This document shows, in pieces, positions 36,737 to 48,168 of a stretch of DNA of 64,000 nt. This DNA is from Adiantum capillus-veneris. Lineage: Eukaryota > Streptophyta > Polypodiopsida > Polypodiales > Pteridaceae. The notes beneath the pieces are model-generated. The model was not told where the DNA came from and searched no databases. It saw only the letters and a list, made by a program, of their open reading frames with translations. The position numbers and the translations under genes were made by a program. The stretch spans positions 9,076,306 through 9,140,305 of the forward strand of contig CM043954.1 of NCBI GenBank assembly GCA_014529385.2, in the 5' to 3' direction. Every line of letters starts with the position of its first letter. Within the stretch, counting starts at the first letter, position 1.

Positions 36737-36885
36737 TGTAAGAACTCAGGAGCTGCATACTTAGATTCTCCGCCAAACCCCCATTATATAGCCCTTGGCC
36801 GCTATGAATAGAATCCCCCTGTCCGCATTTAGCAGTCGGCCCTTGGCCCAAGTCCTACTTGCCTGGGTCTACCCTTGGCATGACA
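36737..36885 (-). repeat. 5' LTR (right) of the pol-less element
   Basis: Partner of 31,514-31,663; followed by the TSD copy TCCTA. Confidence 0.9.
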
Positions 36886-37025
36886 TCCTACTCTTCCTCT
36901 ATACCACATTCCATTAGATTCTCCATTGATGTATACACATGCTCATGCATTTCCTTTAGGAACCTGCGAAAAAGGAATGTCCAATTTAGAAACATAAATT
37001 CTTTCTTGCAACGTCCATATTGAAA

Positions 37026-38336
37026 CTAAATTATAACTACAAATTTGAATGTACATAGGAAAGCAAGTGCTCTACCAATGCCTTTTTGGTATGGAACCAA
37101 CACATCAAAACAATGCTTCCACTTGTTGGGAGTGCCATCTCCACCTGAATCCCAAAACAGATAATCACTCTCGACAACTACAACGTGCGCGATGTCTTGT
37201 AGTGAGGTGATGTACTTGTCAATCACCAGTGCTCTAGGACGAACATTGTTCATTCTTTGAAAAAATACTCTGAATGTGACTTGCAAGGCAACGCTTTCTT
37301 GGCTTGTTCCTACATCATGGGTGCTAGCATGAACCAAATGGGTAGGCCAACACCATGTTGATTTGGTAATAATGTTGCATATAGAGGGTTCCCAAACACA
37401 TTTGTCTTAAAGGTGAAGTCTATTGCCCAGACATTGTTCCTTGAGAATCTCATGGACATGTGGACCATCAATCATCTTGGATAATAAGAATGAAGGGTCT
37501 GTCCCTCTCATCAAAGCCATCAAGGTTGTAGGGTTGGCAATCTTTTGATCTTTTAATTTCAAGGCCTCCTTATACATTGATGATGAGCCATCATTCCCTA
37601 GCCACCTAGCAACACGCAACAAAGGTAAATCCATGCATGCATAGTAGAGAGGCAAACCCAAGCACGAATAGCACCGTGGTAAACCCAAACAAAGAGTAGC
37701 ACACAAGTAAACCCAAACAGTAATGGAAAATGGGAAACATATAGAAAATGAGAGGAGAAAATAAATAAGGTGGATGCATAATACCTTCAATGTGTAGTTG
37801 ATAAGACATCATTTGTATCTCCTTTGAAATCATGAAGAATCTATAGGACATGTTCTCTACCTTTGATGCAATGTTGACGTGCAAAGCTTCTTTTCATATG
37901 CTCAACCTTGCAACATGGCCACATGTGCCAACATCGAACAAATCCTCCATGCAATATTGTTTCTTAACAAAAGGATGCACGTGCAAGTGGTAAAGGTCAT
38001 CCCACAATCCAGGCGTATGACCTTTGTGGCCTCCACACACTTTTATGGTAACCTTAATGTCCGACACATTTGATGGATGGAAAATTATGACCATAGAAAG
38101 GCATCCACACTATTTTGAGGTGCATAATCTTCGGTGATCATGACCCACTCTTTGAGCATTGCTCCATCGATGACACACACGGCAAATTAAAGTTTGGAGG
38201 CACATTGTTGCCTAACCAATCTAGCTTTGTGTCTAATCACAATACTGTCCATAACTTTTTGAACATCATCCATCACCACAAAGTGTTTCTCATTACAATC
38301 TTTGAGCCTCTCAATGATCTCCCCTTTGTCTTGTAA
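37026..38336 (-). pseudogene. MULE-like (FAR1-related) transposase relic
   Basis: Minus-strand pieces in order: an N-terminal segment DVQKVMDSIVIRHKARLVRQ (38,336-38,187); KVCGGHKGHTPGLWDDLYHL with HVHPFVKKQYCMEDLFDVGT (38,094-37,894); SKVENMSYRFFMISKEIQ (about 37,880-37,800); then VWAIDFTFKTNVFGNPLYAT (about 37,430-37,370) and RPRALVIDKYITSL with a conserved D (37,337-37,026). The D-x-TFKTN-x2-G-x-PLY box and a later VIDK are the pattern of MULE/FAR1 transposase cores, where the two Asp start a DDE triad. Stops and frame changes break the protein, and a foreign-looking hydrophobic stretch interrupts it near 37,600-37,790. Family assignment is from motif reading and is moderate. Confidence 0.6.
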
Positions 38337-38339
38337 ACC

Positions 38340-40320
38340 CGGTGTCAGGGGATTTAATGTTCGCGAGTTGAGCCAGATCAGCACCGGGGGCTGCTTGCTA
38401 TGGAAAACGGTAAGAGAAAGATGCACAACACAAGAGAATATGGTGCAAAAGACACTTATGGAAACCTTAAACTGAACACTTATTGAACTCAAAATCTGAA
38501 TACAAAGACTTGACCGTTGCAATAGGTCCACTATGCTCTTAAAGCTTGAGCGGAAGCACAAACACCAAAGCCTTACTTGTTTCAGTTCCCTTCCCTTGCT
38601 CTTCCCAAACACCTTCAAGAGAACTAACTTTGTCGTCACTTGCTTCAGTCTTCTTTGAACTCAAATAAACCTCTAAAATAGCTAAGGATCTACTTCTCCA
38701 TCGGCATAACTTTGTGAACTTCAACACCCCGTCTTTGCTTTATGCTGCCCTCAATCGATTATGTAGCTCGTCAAATAGCTAGACCTCCTCACACACGATG
38801 CTTTTTTCACCTCAATGAAATCCACCAGTGCTGCCCTGCTCTTTGCACGATTATAGAGGCCTTTGTCTCAACCCTCCTAACTGCTACAATTCCTCCTCAG
38901 ATCAGCACTATAGACAGCACCTCGTCGGTTCTCCTGCCAGCCGGCTCGACAACATCCTCTGTCTCTTGTTCATGGACGGCTACCCTCCTATTGCGCAAGC
39001 ACGCCCCTCGTCTGCCACTCCAAAGTTCCGCTCACTCTAGTGCAATCTCCTCTTATCACCTCGGCTTCCTCTCCAAAGCCACTCAGCAGGTCACCTCCCT
39101 TTGCCACTACCTTAGCAGAGTACATCGATCTCCTCACTTGCAACCAACACTCGGCTTCTTCTGCTCGTCTCCTTTTGCTGCTTGTTGGCGGCTCTCCTCC
39201 TAACGCAGTCGACGCCCCTTTTAGTCGTTCTCGCCACCTTTTGCCCCAGCTACTTGAAGGCGGCCTCTGCAGCTTGACTCCACGCTTTTCTCCTGCTTTC
39301 GATGGCACAACCTCCTTGCTTCTCTGATGGTGCACTCCCTGTTATTCCCTACCCGTGTTGTCTGCTGCATTCACGTCCTCGTTCTCGGTCCTCAACAACT
39401 TGTCCACGGTTCCTCTTCACCTCGCGCTCTCACACACCTCTTCTGACTCCCCTTCAAGCTCCTGCTGCCGCTCCTGCCGACCGCGGCCTCCTCCTGCTCC
39501 TCGCTATTTTTTCCGTGCGCTGTTTGCCGCAGTTGACGCTCTGCTTTTTTTTACTGGCCCCTTTTTATTCGCTGCCTAGGTTCTTATTAATAACCTTGCT
39601 TTTAACAAGCGGCCATTCACACTAAGCCCCAAACTCACACCAAATTTTGCAAAAACCTTATCCAAGCTAGTACTGAGCATGTATTCAATGTGCTCCAAGT
39701 TACACCATCCATGGATTTCGGCGGCACTTTCAACTTATATATAGGCCAAAGATTGCTAAGCTCAATCTTGAAGCATAAGCTTAGTTAACTTCATTAGAAA
39801 TACTTGCTATCCGACGAGATTGCCCTTCAAAAACTTTTACCCTTTGACTATGTTGTACATATACTGCAATCAATGTTCTCCAAGTGATAGCAGAAGTGTT
39901 AGCATCTTGGACATTAGCTCCTCAAGTACTAAACGCGATCTCCAATGTGCACCACACTTAACCACTTCTACTCTTTGAATTGCATGATATTGAGAATACT
40001 TGTCACCCACTTCCATGCCTCATCGTGTAGTCAACATACTTCAAATGTCACAACCTGCGGCAATAAAGTTCTCAAACCATGAAGTTTACTGCATTTGGCA
40101 TACTCTATCTATCATCAATGGTACTTCAGAACACCACTTTGAAAACTCAACATGCTTTCGCCCAAAAACCTAAAAGAATCTTATCTATATTGTGCTTTTC
40201 TCCTAATAAACAAAAAGCATCACGACATCCACCCCCTCTGAACCTGCACATCCTCCGATATGTGTCAACCATCTTTAAAAATCAGCAAGCATAAAATCTA
40301 ACCACTATCCACTATAAGCA
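38340..40320. other. Pyrimidine-rich interval without a recognised gene
   Basis: Several overlapping frames are open on both strands between 38,742 and 39,625, but the proteins are Pro/Ser/Leu/Cys-rich and mutually overlapping, as expected from CT-rich DNA. No domain is recognised. The segment may be LTR-like DNA of the neighbouring antisense element, but I found no partner copy. Confidence 0.5.
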
Positions 40321-40325
40321 TGTTG

Positions 40326-42300
40326 TCAATAACCTCTCAAGAATTTGACTTCAGGTAGGCATAAACCTCCAGGATCAAAGGGAAAACTCAAAAACTTTTT
40401 GTCAGTGAAGTGTAACCATCCAAAAGCCTCATAGACTTTTTGCATCATTGTAAAACGTGTGAACAGATTGCCATAATCTGTAAGCATCTCAAACTGTACC
40501 AGGATCATACGGTATGTAGATCAACTATGACAGACTAGGTACATAGCCCTGTCCTCTAGGATCAAATGGATTTAGAAGATCTTGCTTAAGTAATGGAGCT
40601 TCATATGAGCATACATTATCAGTATCTACCGATATCAAACAACCTTGGTGTAAGCTTGCTATTCTTGGATCAAGCAGCAACCAATGACATTGTCCATCCA
40701 AAAGAACCCAACCATATTGAACCTGCTTCTTAAGGACCTCAAAATCCCTCGGGACGAATACCATTGCAAGCACATAGCATCTATGAGCCTCACAATAAAG
40801 TAAAACTTCCCTTGAATCATAATGCAACACCCAACTCTTGTAAACATTTGACAGCTTTTGCTTAGCAAGCATATAGGAACACTGCATACTTTTTACCATT
40901 AACCATAATAGCATTGACATAAGCATTAGTAGAAAGAGTATATGGACCCAACCATAGCCAGTACCTCATCGAAGAAATTGAAGAAGCATGTGCATCCTTT
41001 GCTTTATCCATAATGATTCACCCCCTCTGACTTCATAGTTATGACATACCTCTGAAAATCGTGCATCGGTGTCAAAGAGACATCATTACTTGGAACTCCA
41101 ACCTGACCATGAAAAAGAACTGTAAGTTGTGAATTTTCATCCACTTTTGGATCAGTAGAGCAGTGAATACTCTCATCATCTGTCAAAGAATTGTGGGTTG
41201 CTTCCTCTTGTAGCTCATGAGAAATAACAAAAGAAGAAACTTCGTGTCCAGTATCCTGTACTTCAGTCATGTCAGAAATGTTAGGCACACAAAGACCATC
41301 ATCCAAGCAATCTTCATAAATCTCTTGATCCTGTTTCGCTTCACACGTTTCTACGGTAGCCAAAGATCCATCAAATACTCTGTGAAGACTCTTCATGCAC
41401 CTCCTTTGAATAGGTACTAGCAATAGAGAAATCATACATAATATGTTGCTCATACATACCACAATCAGATAAAAAGACATCAATAATGGCATTCTCTTCT
41501 CTCAACCCTAACAAGGAAGCATCATTATTTGCATCTTCTCTTGCTCTGTGATATCAGTACCTAAAAACATATCGTCAACAGCAACTATAGACTCATGTAT
41601 ACCCTCATGCACATCCTCTATTGACTCCATGATTTCTTGCACTTCATTTGTTACAGTACAAATGATTTTATCTATGCAATCATCTTCAAGAAACCTGTTG
41701 TTCGGCTTGACTTCACATGCTTCCATTGTGCTGAGAGGACCATCATACCTTGTAAAGGATCATCTTGAACTTTTTGAGAACAATCCATGCTGCAAAGATA
41801 ACTAGTATGTGGAACACTGACGACAAAATTTTCACTTTCATTTAATTCTTCACAAGAATCAATGATAGAGGCAGCTACCATGTGAGCAAGCTTTGAAAAT
41901 TTTCTTCGATGGCTTTAGTTTGAAATTCATTATTTACATGTGTTAGATTGCCTAAAGCATGATCCTCTGCAATGAAATCTAGTACTTGCAAAGTTGCATC
42001 TGCTTTAGCTTTACTTCTTGCATGAATCTCCTCCCAAAATTCATCATAGTTGATTGTCTGCAATTGATCTTCATCACCTTTACTGAAAGTAACCTACTTT
42101 TGTCGATTCATCTACTATGTTTCCAAGGCTATGTGTCGGTCACCCACTTGTATAACCGCTTCTTCAAATTTAGCCCAATTATTTACATACATACCAATCA
42201 GCTCCTCTATTTGTTCACGTAATTCTGGATCTACTAACTGTTCAAACTCCTTGATCATGCACTGAGTTGAAATACCCGTAAGCTCCATCTATGACCTATA
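40326..42300 (-). pseudogene. Decayed acidic ORF of an antisense LTR element, with PFDPGG-type motifs
   Basis: Minus-strand frames read EFEQLVDPELREQIEELIGM (about 42,260-42,200), NYDEFWEEIHARSKAKADAT (42,057-41,998), then acidic sequence (DDCIDKIICTVTNEVQEIME; IYEDCLDDGLCVPNISDMTE). Later parts read NPFDPRGQG (about 40,575-40,545) and FPFDPGGLCLPE (about 40,390-40,350). The overall plan, an N-terminal folded region, a long acidic middle and a PFDPGG end, resembles the Gag-only ORF at 50,902-52,392, which also ends FDPGG. Stops and frameshifts are frequent. No protease or RT is seen and LTRs were not identified. The family link is an inference from shared layout and the short motif. Confidence 0.45.
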
Positions 42301-42566
42301 GCATCTAAGGTATCCATCACCATAGTAGCCACCATCAAACTTACCTCTTTCATCATAGACTTTATCCAAAGTGTCATTAAATATCTAATATCTAACCAAC
42401 CCAAATGATTTTCTCATATTAAACCGGTCATTTAATGTGGGATAATAAACGGGAACAAGGGTGAGAATATAGACATGTGCTTACGAATCTATCTCAACAC
42501 GGGGCCAATGGTAAAGGGGCCCAAATGAGAGATTGAAAGACCTCCAATGGTTAGTGTTAAAAGTCA

Positions 42567-42735
42567 TTGACCTTAAGCAAGCTAGGACTGAGCTGAGGTG
42601 GGAACCCGACCTAAACTTGTCTTTGACCTTAAGCAAGCTAGGGATGTGCTTGAGGTGGGAACCCGACCTAAACTTGCCTTTGACCTTAGGCAAGCTAGGG
42701 CTGAGCTTGAGGTGGGAACTCCATCTAAGGTGCTT
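42567..42735. repeat. 57-bp tandem repeat, 3 units
   Basis: Units start with TTGACCTTA(A/G)GCAAGCTAGG at 42,567, 42,623 and 42,680 and include 'gaggtgggaacccgacctaa'. The third unit is partial at its end. Confidence 0.9.
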
Positions 42736-42778
42736 GTCATGCTTGATGACTAAGGTACTTGAGATACTTGTCATATAT

Positions 42779-43040
42779 ACTTAATGAGGAAGTTGCTTGA
42801 GAAGCTTCCTATGCATGGGGGGTAAGATGCTTGAGTCAAAAAGAGACCCTACACACTTAATGAGGAAGTTGCTTGAGAAACCTCCCATGCATGGGGGGTA
42901 AGATGCTTGAGCCAAAAAGAGACCCTACACACTTAATGAGGAAGTTTCTTGAGAATCTTCCTATGCTTGGGGGGTAAGATGCTTAAGTCAAAAAGAGACC
43001 CTACATGAGGAAGTTTCTTGAGAAGCTTCCTATGCATAAA
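42779..43040. repeat. 76-bp tandem repeat, 3.4 units
   Basis: Units start ACTTAATGAGGAAGTT at 42,779, 42,855 and 42,931, with a partial fourth from 43,006. They share 'atgc(a/t)tggggggtaagatg' and 'aaaaagagaccctaca'. The array lies upstream of the gypsy primer site and may be part of its LTR. Confidence 0.92.
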
Positions 43041-44114
43041 AGTCCCAAAGTTAGGGGAATCTTTGATCTAACCTTCCACTCACCCAAGGGGCACCCCTTT
43101 TCTAAAAGGGCACATGGGAACATGTCAGACTCTCACTAAGCTTAACCACATGGTGTGCTTGAATGCTATTGGTTAGGCTAAAGAGGAGTCCAATGAGCTT
43201 CTACTTCCATCCAACAAATATCTAGATATTTTCAAGCTCTCTCTCTCTAAGGGGTAAGGAGGAAACTTGTCAAAAGACTACCCATGTACTTGACTGCATG
43301 CTGCATGTGATTGGCTAGGGGAAGAGGGGTCTAATGAGCTTGCAGCATGTAGAAAATTCACCACTCGCCCAAAGCAAGGAAGGGGGGTACTAGGGGGATA
43401 TACTTCACACACACACTCATTTGCAAGGGTACTCTCACTTGGTGAAAGTTGAGGAACACCACCTCCTTCTCCAAGCTAGTGAGAAGTGAGAGCCTACATC
43501 AACACTCTTTGCTATGGAATGCAAACCCAACCAAGAGCCATGCTTCAATGCTTAATCTTTCCATCTTCTCCATCTCCATTACTATGCTATTATGTATGCT
43601 AGCAAGAAGAGTAATGATAAGTGAGGAACTATTTCTTTCTCCTATGGAATATTTCTTCTTCCTCTTCCCTACCCTCATTCCCCGCTAGCTCTCTCCACCT
43701 TTGAAGGTGTTTGAGGCCTTGGGACTGAGGCTTGGGATAGTTAATGCTTTCTACAATTTTATTTTATGCTTGTGATGCATGAAGATTTCCATCTTCATTG
43801 CATCACATAGGTCACAAGGAACACAAAGATTGTATTGTACCAAGTCTCTCTTGATGGGAGAAACTATAATAAAAATGTCTATTGAAGGGGGGACCGGCTC
43901 CATATGAATTCGGTCCTCAACTATTGTCATGTTCTCTAAACTCTCTCTCTCTCTTGCAAAAGTATTGTTCATGCCAAGTTAACTAAGTACCATGTTTATG
44001 TTGCTACCATCAATTAAGTTCACCCGCTATGCTCACTAAGTAATCTCTCAAAACTACTTCACCTAATTTCCTAATTCCGCTACTCTCAAAGTTCATAGAC
44101 CATTTCCATTACAT
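43041..44114 (+). repeat. Probable end of the 5' LTR of the decayed gypsy element
   Basis: An LTR must end just before the primer site at 44,115, and 'ttaca' at 44,109-44,113 is a plausible LTR end. The LTR start was not found and no partner LTR is present in the window, because the element is cut at 46,797. No gene is seen here. Confidence 0.4.
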
Positions 44115-44126
44115 TGGTATCAGAGC
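44115..44126 (+). other. Primer-binding site, initiator-Met tRNA
   Basis: TGGTATCAGAGC preceded by 'ttacat'. It lies 413 bases upstream of the gag start at 44,528, as expected for an LTR element leader. Confidence 0.88.
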
Positions 44127-44527
44127 ATTTGGTTTCTCTTTTCTTGCTTAAGAAGAGAGGTCCTTAAGTAGCCTAATAATGGTTGTTTTTGTTAGTTTTA
44201 TTAGGGTAAGTGGGTCTGGGATCTATTATTGGTTTGGTTGAGCCCACTATGTGGGATATGGTGCACACCTTGGGAGATTTGGTCTTAATAAGGGAGTCTA
44301 TTTAGACTTGCCTACGGCTTTACCATTATTGAGCCATAAGAAGTCCGAAAGGAGCTATCCCTTGGCAACTTCGCTATGTTAGACTCACTCCACTACTCTC
44401 TATAATTAACCAATTCAAGCCGTGGATGTAGATACTTAAGTGCCTATTTTCAAAGGCTAAGAGGAGTAGGAACTAAGGTTTTGAATTGCCAAAGCATACA
44501 CTAAGTAAATATATAAGTTTAATTAAC

Positions 44528-46796
44528 ATGGCTGACAATAACCAAGAGAGTAGAATGAACATAGATAACTTTGATTTTGCAGATGAAGGTGCCAATGATG
44601 ATGCCCCCATGTTTGTTAATTATCTTGTCACTAGGTTGCAACAAGCTATGGGCAACCCCACTTTGCAAGCCGAAGTTACTCAACAACTTCGTGCTTATGG
44701 GATTTCCTTTCCTCTCCAAGAGGAGAGAGAGCTTACAAAGCCTCTTGAAGAGACCCTCAATAGAAGACTCTCTCCCATACGAGAGGAGGAATCCAAAGAT
44801 CAAGAAAGCAATGAATCCATAAATTCCTCCGAAGATGTGGCTCCACGAAGAAGGCGGACTAAAAGATCGCCAACTCCTCCCAAGAGGAAACGGTTAACCC
44901 ATAGTCCTTCTCCTCGTCACTCCAAAAGGGAAGAGAGGAAACCAAGGAAGAAAAGAGCAAGAAAGAGGTCACCCTCTTCTCCTTCTTCTTCACCTTCCTT
45001 CTCTACCGATGAAAGCTATGGCTATTCTCCTAGAGAATATAAGAGGGGAGGACATCACAAATCTTACCCTGCATGGCGAAGGTCACAAAAGCTCAAGAAG
45101 TTCAAAGAGGGAGGAAAGAGTATCTCTTTTCTCACCTATGATGGCACCTTTGGTGCTACCGACAAAGTATTGGCCTTCATCCAACAATTTGATGCCGCCT
45201 TTGGAGACAAGGGCTTCACGGAGTCCTCCAAGCTACGCCATGTAGCTATGCACTTCCAAAAATTGGCTCGTCAATGGTGGGCTCACCGATGCAAAGGACA
45301 AAGTGCTCACCGAATGGCGGAGTTTAAGGATTCTCTCTCATGAGTCTATCCCACAAATATGTGGAAAAGTTTTGGGATTACATATCAAGGCTACTGTCTT
45401 TCAAAAGATAGACTTTGTTGAGCAAAAACAACAATTCTGTGCGGAATTACCTGAAGAGATGGCCGAGTATGTCAACTCTCAACGGCCTGACTCTATCAGC
45501 AAAGTAATCCACCATACCATGGTTGCTTCACGCATCAAGTTCCAACAAGGGGTTAGACGGAATGTCAAACCCATGGAAAATAAAGACAAAAGTGATGCAA
45601 AGGGAAAAATTAATGCCCAAAATTTTTACCACGGCCATTCCAATAACAACAACAACAATCGGTCCAAGGAGAAAGGAGTTTACAAAGGTAAAAATAAACT
45701 CTCTCCTAAAGAGCTTGAAACTTTTCGCAAGGATCAAAAATGTTTTAAGTGTGGGGAGCAAGGACATGGCTATCGTTCTTGCCCCAAAAGAAATGATCGC
45801 AATGAGACTCCTAGAGCTTCCACTATTGAAGCTCCAAAAGAGGATACTCATTGCAAAGGATCACCTCTCTCCTATGCTTGGGGAAAGGTAAGGGATCATG
45901 ATTCTTTCATCTTGTTTGACCCTGGTTCTACTCTCAACTTCATATCAATGGAGTTGGCCACCAAGTTGGGCATTCAAGCTTTTGAGATGGGAGATGCCGT
46001 AACTACCGATGCCGCTTTCAAGGGACAGCAAGACTCCGTTACCCCCTTGATTGGGAAGTTGAGGTTTCATGTCCAAAGCTATGTTGACAAAGAAGACTTA
46101 TTTATCTCTCTTCTCCAACATGAGGATGTTATCCTAGGGGTACCATGGTTCAACCGCATGGCTACCAGCATGAAGTTCCCTGAAAGGAGAATCTACTTCA
46201 CCTACAGGGGAAAGAATATGTACATAGATGCTAATGAGTCTGGTCGTACTATACCACTTGTAAATCCTCTTGCCCTTGATAAATCAATGAAAAGCTTAGT
46301 TTCTGCGTACCTGATTTTTGTCAAAGAATCCCTAAAAGGTCCTAATGTTTCATCAAAGGTGAATGGTAGGAATCAAGAAGAGTTAAACTTGTCTAACTTT
46401 CTAAAAGGATTCCAAGATGTGTTTATCGATGATATCCCTATGGACTTACCTCCAAAATGAGAGGATGATGACCATCGAATTGAGCTCCTATCAGGAAGCT
46501 CACCACCTAACAAACCTCCCTATCGAGTTTCACAAGCTCAATAAGATGAAATCATGAGGCAAGTACAAGAATTGGTAGACAAAGGAATGGTGAGGCCTAG
46601 CTCCTCTCCCTTTTGCTCTCCAATCCTTTTAGTGCAAAAGAAAGATGGTACAAATCGCATGTGTGTGGACTATCGCGCACTAAACCATATCAGTATCAAA
46701 AACAGATTTTCTGTACCTCGGGTAGAAGATCTGTTTGATAAGATACAAGGCTCTACCTACTTCAGTAGGATTAACCTTAAAAGTGGCTACCATCAA
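44528..46796 (+). pseudogene. Ty3/gypsy gag-protease-RT relic, truncated by an LTR insertion
   Basis: Gag begins MADNNQES at 44,528 (an upstream in-frame ATG is at 44,486) and has an Arg/Ser-rich linker followed by a retrotransposon gag domain (FIQQFDAAFGDKGF; ARQWWAHRCKG). The reading frame shifts at about 45,335 and again near 45,405. The second part carries a CCHC knuckle CFKCGEQGHGYRSC, protease DPGSTLNFIS, and, after stops at 46,458 and 46,542 in the same frame, RT with MVRPSSSPFCSPILLVQKKD and FSRINLKSGYHQ. RT is cut within codons after YHQ by an LTR starting at 46,797. Two frameshifts, two nonsense codons and the truncation make it dead. PR-RT order without an intervening integrase supports Ty3/gypsy. 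Confidence 0.92.
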
Positions 46797-47586
46797 TGTT
46801 GACGGGCGAGCGTCAACGACATGCATTATGCTTCCATTGGTGTGTATACATATGTGTATGCATATATTTTTGTATTTACGGGCTCCACAGTGGGTTCCAA
46901 GTTTTACATTGATGATTAGATGAGCCTAAATACCTGCAGCATGTTATACATTTTTTGGCCAACCGCCCATTTTTAAAAGCCCTTGTATATAAGTCAATTC
47001 GCAAGATGTGAAAGAGCATTCTTAGAGAAGAGAGTGTGAGGGAGTGTGGAGAAGAAGAAGAGGAGTGGCTATGGAGCTTGGATCTTCCACATCATATGTA
47101 GTAGTCATTGGGATTAATGGAAGATAAGTTCTCTCTACTTTCTCTTGTCTGTCAAGCTTATGTGTGTTAATGGTGTATGATTAGTGTTAATCTTCTCTTC
47201 TCTCTCAAGTTTTTCCTCTTGTTTGAGCATTCTTGCTTCACATGTGTGCTAGATTAGAGTGTGTGTGTACGTGGGCTGCATACATTTCTCTCATTAGGCT
47301 TCCTTGTGTATGCTTAATGTGTGATTAGAGTGTGTGTGCTTGAGATTAGAGCAAAGGGATACACCATTGTCTGCATGATTAGAGAGTTAGAGTGTAGATT
47401 GAGAGTGTGTGTGCATAGATCTTGCTTCATCGGCTTTCCCTCTTCTCCTCTCTTGCTTTACCCTTCTTCCTAGAGTCCTCATTCCGTCACATTAGGTGCA
47501 TCTATACCTCCATGAACTAGCCGGGTTCCGATCCACCGGATTGACATTATGTCGGTGGGTTGTGCGTTGTGCTATGACCACCAACA
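46797..47586 (+). repeat. LTR (790 bp) of a tRNA-Asp-primed element inserted in the gypsy RT
   Basis: The segment starts TGTTGACGGG and ends ACCACCAACA, so TGTTG/CAACA are inverted ends. It starts exactly where the gypsy RT reading breaks. One base after it lies a tRNA-Asp primer site. No second copy is in the window, so the element is either truncated or its other LTR lies elsewhere. Confidence 0.85.
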
Positions 47587-47587
47587 T

Positions 47588-47609
47588 TGGCGCCGTTGCC
47601 GGGGATCGA
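47588..47609 (+). other. Primer-binding site, tRNA-Asp
   Basis: TGGCGCCGTTGCCGGGGA followed by TCGA matches the complement of the plant tRNA-Asp(GTC) 3' end over 22 bases, as in Athila/Tat-type gypsy elements. The tRNA sequence is from my knowledge, not from the window. Confidence 0.85.
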
Positions 47610-48165
47610 GCGCCTAAGCTAGAGGACCACCCGTGTGATGGTTTGAGTTTCTAATTTTCATTAGGATTAGGTATTGGTGATGGTGAATGGTTGATTTGTG
47701 ATGAGATTTTGTTTAAAAAGTTGTGTGTAATTTTCATGTTTTCTCTTCATTTTCACTAATTGATCACTAATGTACTACTAATCCGTTAACAATTTGAGTG
47801 TTATACATGTTTATGTGCCTAATTAGAGGCTTGTGCATCACTCTTACGGGTTGAAATTTCATCAATTTTTCATGATTTGAGTGATTAGAAAGTGTGTAAT
47901 TATGTGTGATTTATGCTAATTTTAATGTCTAATTACTCACTAATCTTGTGTGTTTTTGGTGCTACACATGAATGAATCTCTAATTGGATGTTTTGCCTTC
48001 ATGATTATGTGTTTGATTTGAAGAAAAATGATGCTACACATGATGCTTTGTGATTGGTGCTTGTAGGTGGAAATGCGGTGAAGCAGTTGCCTACACACAC
48101 ACACACACGTGTGTAATCGTCAATTGGAGTGGAGAAATCGATGCGATTCTTGTTGTAATGTGAGT
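47610..48165 (+). other. Leader-like internal sequence of the tRNA-Asp element
   Basis: AT-rich DNA after the primer site with no open frame of note. A short (CA)n lies at about 48,093-48,107. The boundary with the antisense relic at 48,169 was not resolved. Confidence 0.45.
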
Positions 48166-48168
48166 GCA

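Larger units (their letters stand above)
31514..36885 (-). mobile_element. Complete LTR element with 150-bp LTRs and no visible pol (LARD-like)
   Basis: LTR-like repeats at 31,514-31,663 and 36,737-36,885 start TGTAAGAAC(C/T)CAGGAG and end GGCATGACA on the plus strand. Both are flanked by the 5-bp duplication TCCTA (31,509-31,513 and 36,886-36,890). The primer site (minus TGGTATCAGAGC) is at 36,725-36,736, and a purine run 'aaggggggagtaa' on the minus strand lies just inside the left LTR. The element is therefore transcribed on the minus strand. The 5-kb internal region has no gag, protease, integrase or RT motif that I can recognise, so it must have been moved by proteins supplied elsewhere. 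Confidence 0.9.

Noticed and set aside
38742-39625. ORFs of 107-153 codons on + and 115 on -
   Set aside because: Overlapping frames in CT-rich DNA, Pro/Ser/Leu/Cys-rich, no domain and no splice or element context.
38351-40328. A 2-kb LTR for the antisense PFDPGG relic
   Set aside because: The ends could be TG...CA, but no partner copy is found on the other side of the relic (42,300-44,100).
42567-43040. CRISPR-like array
   Set aside because: The units are direct tandem repeats without unique spacers, and the context is a plant nuclear genome.
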